Origin: Lineus longissimus
Lineage: Eukaryota; Nemertea; Pilidiophora; Heteronemertea; Lineidae
Reading direction: 5' to 3'
Length of the DNA: 64,000 bases
Assembly: GCF_910592395.1 (NCBI RefSeq)
Contig: NC_088310.1
Span: 24,815,491-24,879,490 of the forward strand
Shown: positions 61,201 through 64,000 of the stretch, piece after piece
Position numbering within the stretch: position 1 is the stretch's first letter
Layout: each line of letters opens with the position of its first letter
Notes under the pieces: generated by a model
The model's database searches: none
What the model was told of the DNA's origin: nothing
What the model saw: only the letters and a program-made list of their open reading frames with translations
Translations under genes and position numbers: made by a program

Positions 61201-63829
61201 ACTTCATAGATTTTTACTCATTCAGATTTCAGAAAGCAAATGGAGCTGGGGTAACTCGCAAGAGACACAACACACAGAGGTTACTTACTTGTATGGTGCT
61301 TGTCCATGAAGAGCTACATTGAGTAGCAATGATGACTGAAACCACCCCCGAAACTGGTCAGTACCTTCAAGGTAGAGGTCAGCAACAGGAGGTTTTTCTG
61401 GAAAAGCGCACATCCACGATGAGCCGCTATCAAACCAGATGTCAAATATATCGCCACCTTTTACGTAGGAGCCATTTATGTCCAAGCCACTCTGGAAAAA
61501 ATGCAACAAAACATCTTATTTTGAAATGATGACTTAGGAAGCAACGACGCAGAAAGTAAGTACCCGTAACTAAAGAATTCTGATCTAAAATGTGACTCTA
61601 CATTTACAGTAGAACCTCCCGATTGAGGACACCCTCGGGACTGACAAGTGCTGTCCTTGATAGAGAGGTGTCCTGCTTGGAGAGGTCAAATGAATGAAAA
61701 CAACCGATTTGGGTTCAAACCTAGTGTCCTTAATAGAGAGGTGTCTGCTAAGGGAGGTTCCACTGTACTTTGATATCTTACCTTTTGTAGCACTTCAGTT
61801 GGTAGGAGCTCTTCCATGGGCAGATCCCACCAACAATCGGTCCCATGTTGTTTGACGAGTTCAACAAGATGACCAACTGTGTGACTGGAATAAAATAACA
61901 AAATACATATAGCTGAATACAAGAATACAAGATTGCCAGTTTAAAGATACAAAAGAGTGTGGTAACATTATAACCTAGCCACCATTGACACCTGATAATG
62001 TTTTTTTCTTCTCCTCTGTGGACAGAACAGACACTCGATCAGATTATTTTGGTAACATATCTGACTTAGAATGAAAGACAAAATGCACCTGTTTAATATT
62101 GTCTTCCCAGTATCCTGTTGGCAGAAGACTGGGATTGGCACTCCCCATACCCGCTGCCGTGAGATACACCAGTACGGCCGAGAGTTGAGCAAGGACACCA
62201 TACCCTGTCCCATGGACTTTGGATAGACATTGACAGCATCAAAACACTCCTGGAAAGAATCAAAAAATTATTAAGCCATTATGCATAATGTGAATAATCT
62301 AGGGCACTATTTAACTTCCACTCACTCATTCTCTGAATGAGATTGAAACAGAGATACCTTGCATCTGGTGCCTATAAAAGGCCAAATCAAAGTGGAAGGT
62401 AGCTCTCAGTGGACTCCCCCCATGAAACTCAAGGCAGGCCTCATTGGGTGGTATGAATAAAGACTAGCAAATGCTTTTACTTCAATTTTGTACAGAAAGG
62501 CCTAGTGTAAATGTACATGGAGTTTTAGATAAAAGCATTTGCTAGTCTTTATTCATATCACCCACTGTATGATCTGCCATACCCTACCCAGGTGTATGAA
62601 GGGTCAACTTTCAAATGCAAAGCCAGATAAACAAGAGCTGGTCATATATACCAATGCCTTTTCTTTTATCCTCTCAGTGTTGATAAACCATTGTCTGCTT
62701 GCTCTGATGATGACAGGTTTCTTACTCCTCCAGTCAATTGGGTAACGATGTGTGAAGTCTTCAATATGACAGATATGCTGTCGCAGCAGTTCAATAGCTG
62801 TAACAGAATGCAAAACGGTCATGGAGAAAGTGACTTGAGACATCAACTACAACTTGCTGGGTCTATCAATGATATGTAGGAGGAAACCACAAAGCCGAGA
62901 GGAAACTTGCACTGTCAGTGAAAGTCAAAGCAATGAGATCAAGGGCGACAGGCGCTGATGATGATGTCGAACAATGATCGCCTTCACCATTCTGGCCACC
63001 TTTATTTTGTATATGAATAACTTTTTAGGGGTACCCTGTATACTACTTACCATGAGAATTTCCATCACCAAGGACTTCTTTTCCACTGAATTCAGGTCCA
63101 GCTGATTCATTGAAAACACCGTCCTCATTCACTGTGCAATCCTACCAAACAGATAACTCAGATTTAATTGAATGCCAAAACTGTTGTCAAGAGACATGTG
63201 AAAATACGAACTTGTTCGAAATCTGTGCGTTGATGCCACAAGGGTCATGCTAACTGTTTACAATTTAATGAAGCTCAAGGTTTCCAGTGAAATTACCTGT
63301 TCCAGCCCTAGCCTAACTGTGGTGCTATAGTTGTCTTGAACTAGAGTGCCAAAACATATAATTACTGATATTATAAGTAACTGTACAATGCAGAGCAAAA
63401 TAATGTATCAACAATCTGATAAAGACCAATTCTCTTTATTCATTCTTCACTCTTCTATTTGATTCAGGGAGGGAAATTTCCAGATCGAGCGCACTTGAAG
63501 AGCTGCAAATAAAAACAATCAGTAGTCGCTCAGAAATACATACCAGAGACAATCCATTTTGTAAAGCAATTTTGAAATCGTCATGGCCGTGCGCGGGTGC
63601 AGTGTGAACAAGGCCAGTTCCCTTGGTGGTTGTAACATGGTGACCAGGCAGGAAGGGCAACTCTCTCTCCGGTGATAGGGGGTGGGTGTATTTGCTGCCT
63701 TGGAGTGCATCACTAGGAACTTCACTGATTATTTCAAGACGTTTTCCTAGAGTTTGTGATATATTCTGATGACAATCTGCAGCAAAGAGGAACAGCTCCC
63801 CAGATTCTAAACACTTCCCCACACAGTAT
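58138..63829 (-). CDS. IARS2: Isoleucyl-tRNA synthetase, mitochondrial; 3' 14 exons (5' part outside window)
   Basis: Class Ia aminoacyl-tRNA synthetase that charges mitochondrial tRNA-Ile with isoleucine in the matrix. Exons: 63829-63544, 63141-63051, 62797-62652, 62249-62089, 61884-61782, 61491-61289, 61098-60996, 60715-60590, 60361-60230, 59943-59840, 59582-59431, 59154-58955, 58692-58545, 58277-58138. All junctions are GT-AG and the frame closes over 697 residues to a TAG. Landmarks in order: editing-site motif [94 protein letters not shown], the helical anticodon-binding domain ([10 protein letters not shown]), and a C-terminal Cys4 zinc site (CERC...CQRC). Order and spacing follow animal IARS2 (about 1010 residues), so roughly 320-350 N-terminal residues with the HIGH motif lie past 64000. 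No disabling change is visible. Confidence 0.95.
58545..58692 (-). CDS. IARS2: IARS2 exon: C-terminal domain
   Basis: 148 nt, acceptor tgtcccctttcag, donor gtaagt, phase 0 in and phase 1 out. It encodes [20 protein letters not shown] to HGEIEIATE. It fits the variable C-terminal domain of IARS2. Confidence 0.87.
58955..59154 (-). CDS. IARS2: IARS2 exon: post-bundle region
   Basis: 200 nt, acceptor tctatgcttcag, donor gttggt. It encodes [18 protein letters not shown] and a helical stretch. Conservation is lower here, so frame continuity is the main support. Confidence 0.88.
59431..59582 (-). CDS. IARS2: IARS2 exon: [10 protein letters not shown]
   Basis: 152 nt, acceptor cttttgccag, donor gtcagt. 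It encodes [20 protein letters not shown] and [13 protein letters not shown], diagnostic of the class Ia anticodon-binding bundle. Confidence 0.92.
59840..59943 (-). CDS. IARS2: IARS2 exon: anticodon-binding domain
   Basis: 104 nt, acceptor ctcttgcag, donor gtaggt. It encodes [20 protein letters not shown] to YIVIAKDR, matching the YDF...F family helix and the KDRLY junction. Confidence 0.91.
60230..60361 (-). CDS. IARS2: IARS2 exon: anticodon-binding domain start
   Basis: 132 nt, phase 0 both ends, acceptor cccccttttcag, donor gttagt. It encodes [16 protein letters not shown] and [11 protein letters not shown], conserved IleRS helices. Confidence 0.92.
60590..60715 (-). CDS. IARS2: IARS2 exon: YGADVLRWW
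   Basis: 126 nt, phase 0 both ends, acceptor cacctt cctag, donor gtaagt. It encodes [20 protein letters not shown], the start of the stem-contact fold after KMSKS. Confidence 0.93.
60996..61098 (-). CDS. IARS2: IARS2 exon: KMSKS signature
   Basis: 103 nt, acceptor ctcttcag, donor gtcagt. [20 protein letters not shown] has the exact class I KMSKS loop at 61041-61055, which stabilises the adenylate transition state. Confidence 0.95.
61289..61491 (-). CDS. IARS2: IARS2 exon: WFDSG and GWFQSSLL blocks
   Basis: 203 nt, acceptor ttttttccag, donor gtaagt. It encodes [17 protein letters not shown] and [20 protein letters not shown], both part of the class I catalytic fold. Confidence 0.94.
61605..61767. 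mobile_element. Pogo-like MITE, copy e, inside an IARS2 intron
   Basis: Starts tacagtagaacctcccgatt and ends aagggaggttccactgta. It lies in the intron between the IARS2 exons at 61884-61782 and 61491-61289. It ends 14 bp before the donor-side exon boundary at 61782 on the plus strand, so it reaches almost to the 5' splice site. Confidence 0.7.
61782..61884 (-). CDS. IARS2: IARS2 exon: [19 protein letters not shown] segment
   Basis: 103 nt, acceptor ttattccag, donor gtaaga. It encodes [20 protein letters not shown], matching the IleRS HG-x-D-x-WW motif before the WFDSG block. Confidence 0.92.
62089..62249 (-). CDS. IARS2: IARS2 exon: catalytic core, WGVPIP block
   Basis: 161 nt, acceptor attctttccag, donor gtgcat (weak). 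It encodes [20 protein letters not shown]. The two leftover bases AG join T of the next exon to give Ser (TILNSHTVGH). Confidence 0.93.
62652..62797 (-). CDS. IARS2: IARS2 exon: return to catalytic core
   Basis: 146 nt, acceptor tgcattctgttacag. It contains [20 protein letters not shown] and [13 protein letters not shown], the conserved YP-x2-WR-x3-PVI-x-RA-x2-QWF block. Confidence 0.94.
63051..63141 (-). CDS. IARS2: IARS2 exon: end of editing domain
   Basis: 91 nt, donor gtaagt. It encodes [18 protein letters not shown], corresponding to the DEDGVF...AGPE segment conserved in IleRS. Confidence 0.93.
63544..63829 (-). CDS. IARS2: IARS2 exon: CP1 editing domain (first exon seen in window)
   Basis: Acceptor gccactttcag and donor gtatgt. 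It starts with one base of a split codon, giving (K)[18 protein letters not shown]. It carries [20 protein letters not shown] and [16 protein letters not shown], the editing pocket that hydrolyses Val-tRNA-Ile. Confidence 0.94.
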
Positions 63830-64000
63830 CTGAAAGTGGCAACATGTGCACAGTGAAACCAACTATTTTGTACTAGCAATATTTCACACTTTCTTTTGGC
63901 TAACTCTGTACAAGGCTTTCAACTAAAAAAAGACTGGGACCTGTTTTGTTGTCTGATATCTTTGAAGCAGTAAAACGCATCGAGCATAGCTTTAACATTT
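63830..64000 (-). other. IARS2 intron, cut by the window edge
   Basis: Sequence upstream of the acceptor at 63830-63831. No further exon is recognised before the edge. Confidence 0.6.

Noticed and set aside
1-64000. tRNA, rRNA or CRISPR features
   Set aside because: No tRNA-like A/B box pair with a foldable cloverleaf, no rRNA core sequence and no regularly spaced short repeats were seen.

Overview
The window is animal genomic DNA: AT-rich and intron-rich, with canonical GT-AG splice sites, two protein genes on the minus strand, and many miniature transposons and degenerate tandem repeats. The main gene is a nuclear receptor with two consecutive DNA-binding domains (2DBD-NR). That architecture is known from flatworms, molluscs and a few other protostomes. 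Together with the very frequent TACATGTA octamer and the mix of MITEs, it suggests a lophotrochozoan, most likely a mollusc or a relative. The species cannot be fixed from the sequence.

Layout: 1-9.2 kb has no recognisable gene, only short tandem repeats and one or two inverted-repeat elements. 9.25-9.45 kb holds the decayed 3' end of a non-LTR retrotransposon (minus strand). 9.63-15.4 kb is a degenerate minisatellite of roughly 80-bp units. Inside it, a 999-bp higher-order unit is present as two adjacent, nearly identical copies (9950-10948 and 10949-11947), each with an internal stretch of units in reverse orientation. 15.4-21.0 kb is gene-free and carries a pogo-like MITE and a piggyBac-type MITE with TTAA target sites.

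21.04-30.45 kb holds the 2DBD nuclear receptor on the minus strand. I joined nine coding exons whose phases all agree, giving a predicted protein of 1396 residues: an A/B region of about 920 residues containing heptad TPYSDPQ-like repeats, DBD1 with P-box CEACKK, a short linker, DBD2 with P-box CEGCKG, a hinge, and a ligand-binding domain ending in an AF-2 core (LFTEMF). The two DBDs are split by introns at the same codon and leave the second finger at the same place and phase. This is the signature of a duplicated exon pair.

30.5-58.1 kb has no protein gene I can support. It may hold 5' untranslated exons and control regions of the receptor. It contains two copies of a PIF/Harbinger-type MITE (TWA target duplications), several pogo-like MITE copies, two microsatellites and two near-perfect palindromes.

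58.14-63.83 kb holds the last 14 coding exons of mitochondrial isoleucyl-tRNA synthetase (IARS2, minus strand). They cover part of the editing domain, the second half of the catalytic core with an intact KMSKS, the anticodon-binding domain and the C-terminal zinc finger. The 5' exons with the HIGH motif lie beyond the right edge. The two genes look functionally unrelated; they are simply neighbours on the same strand.
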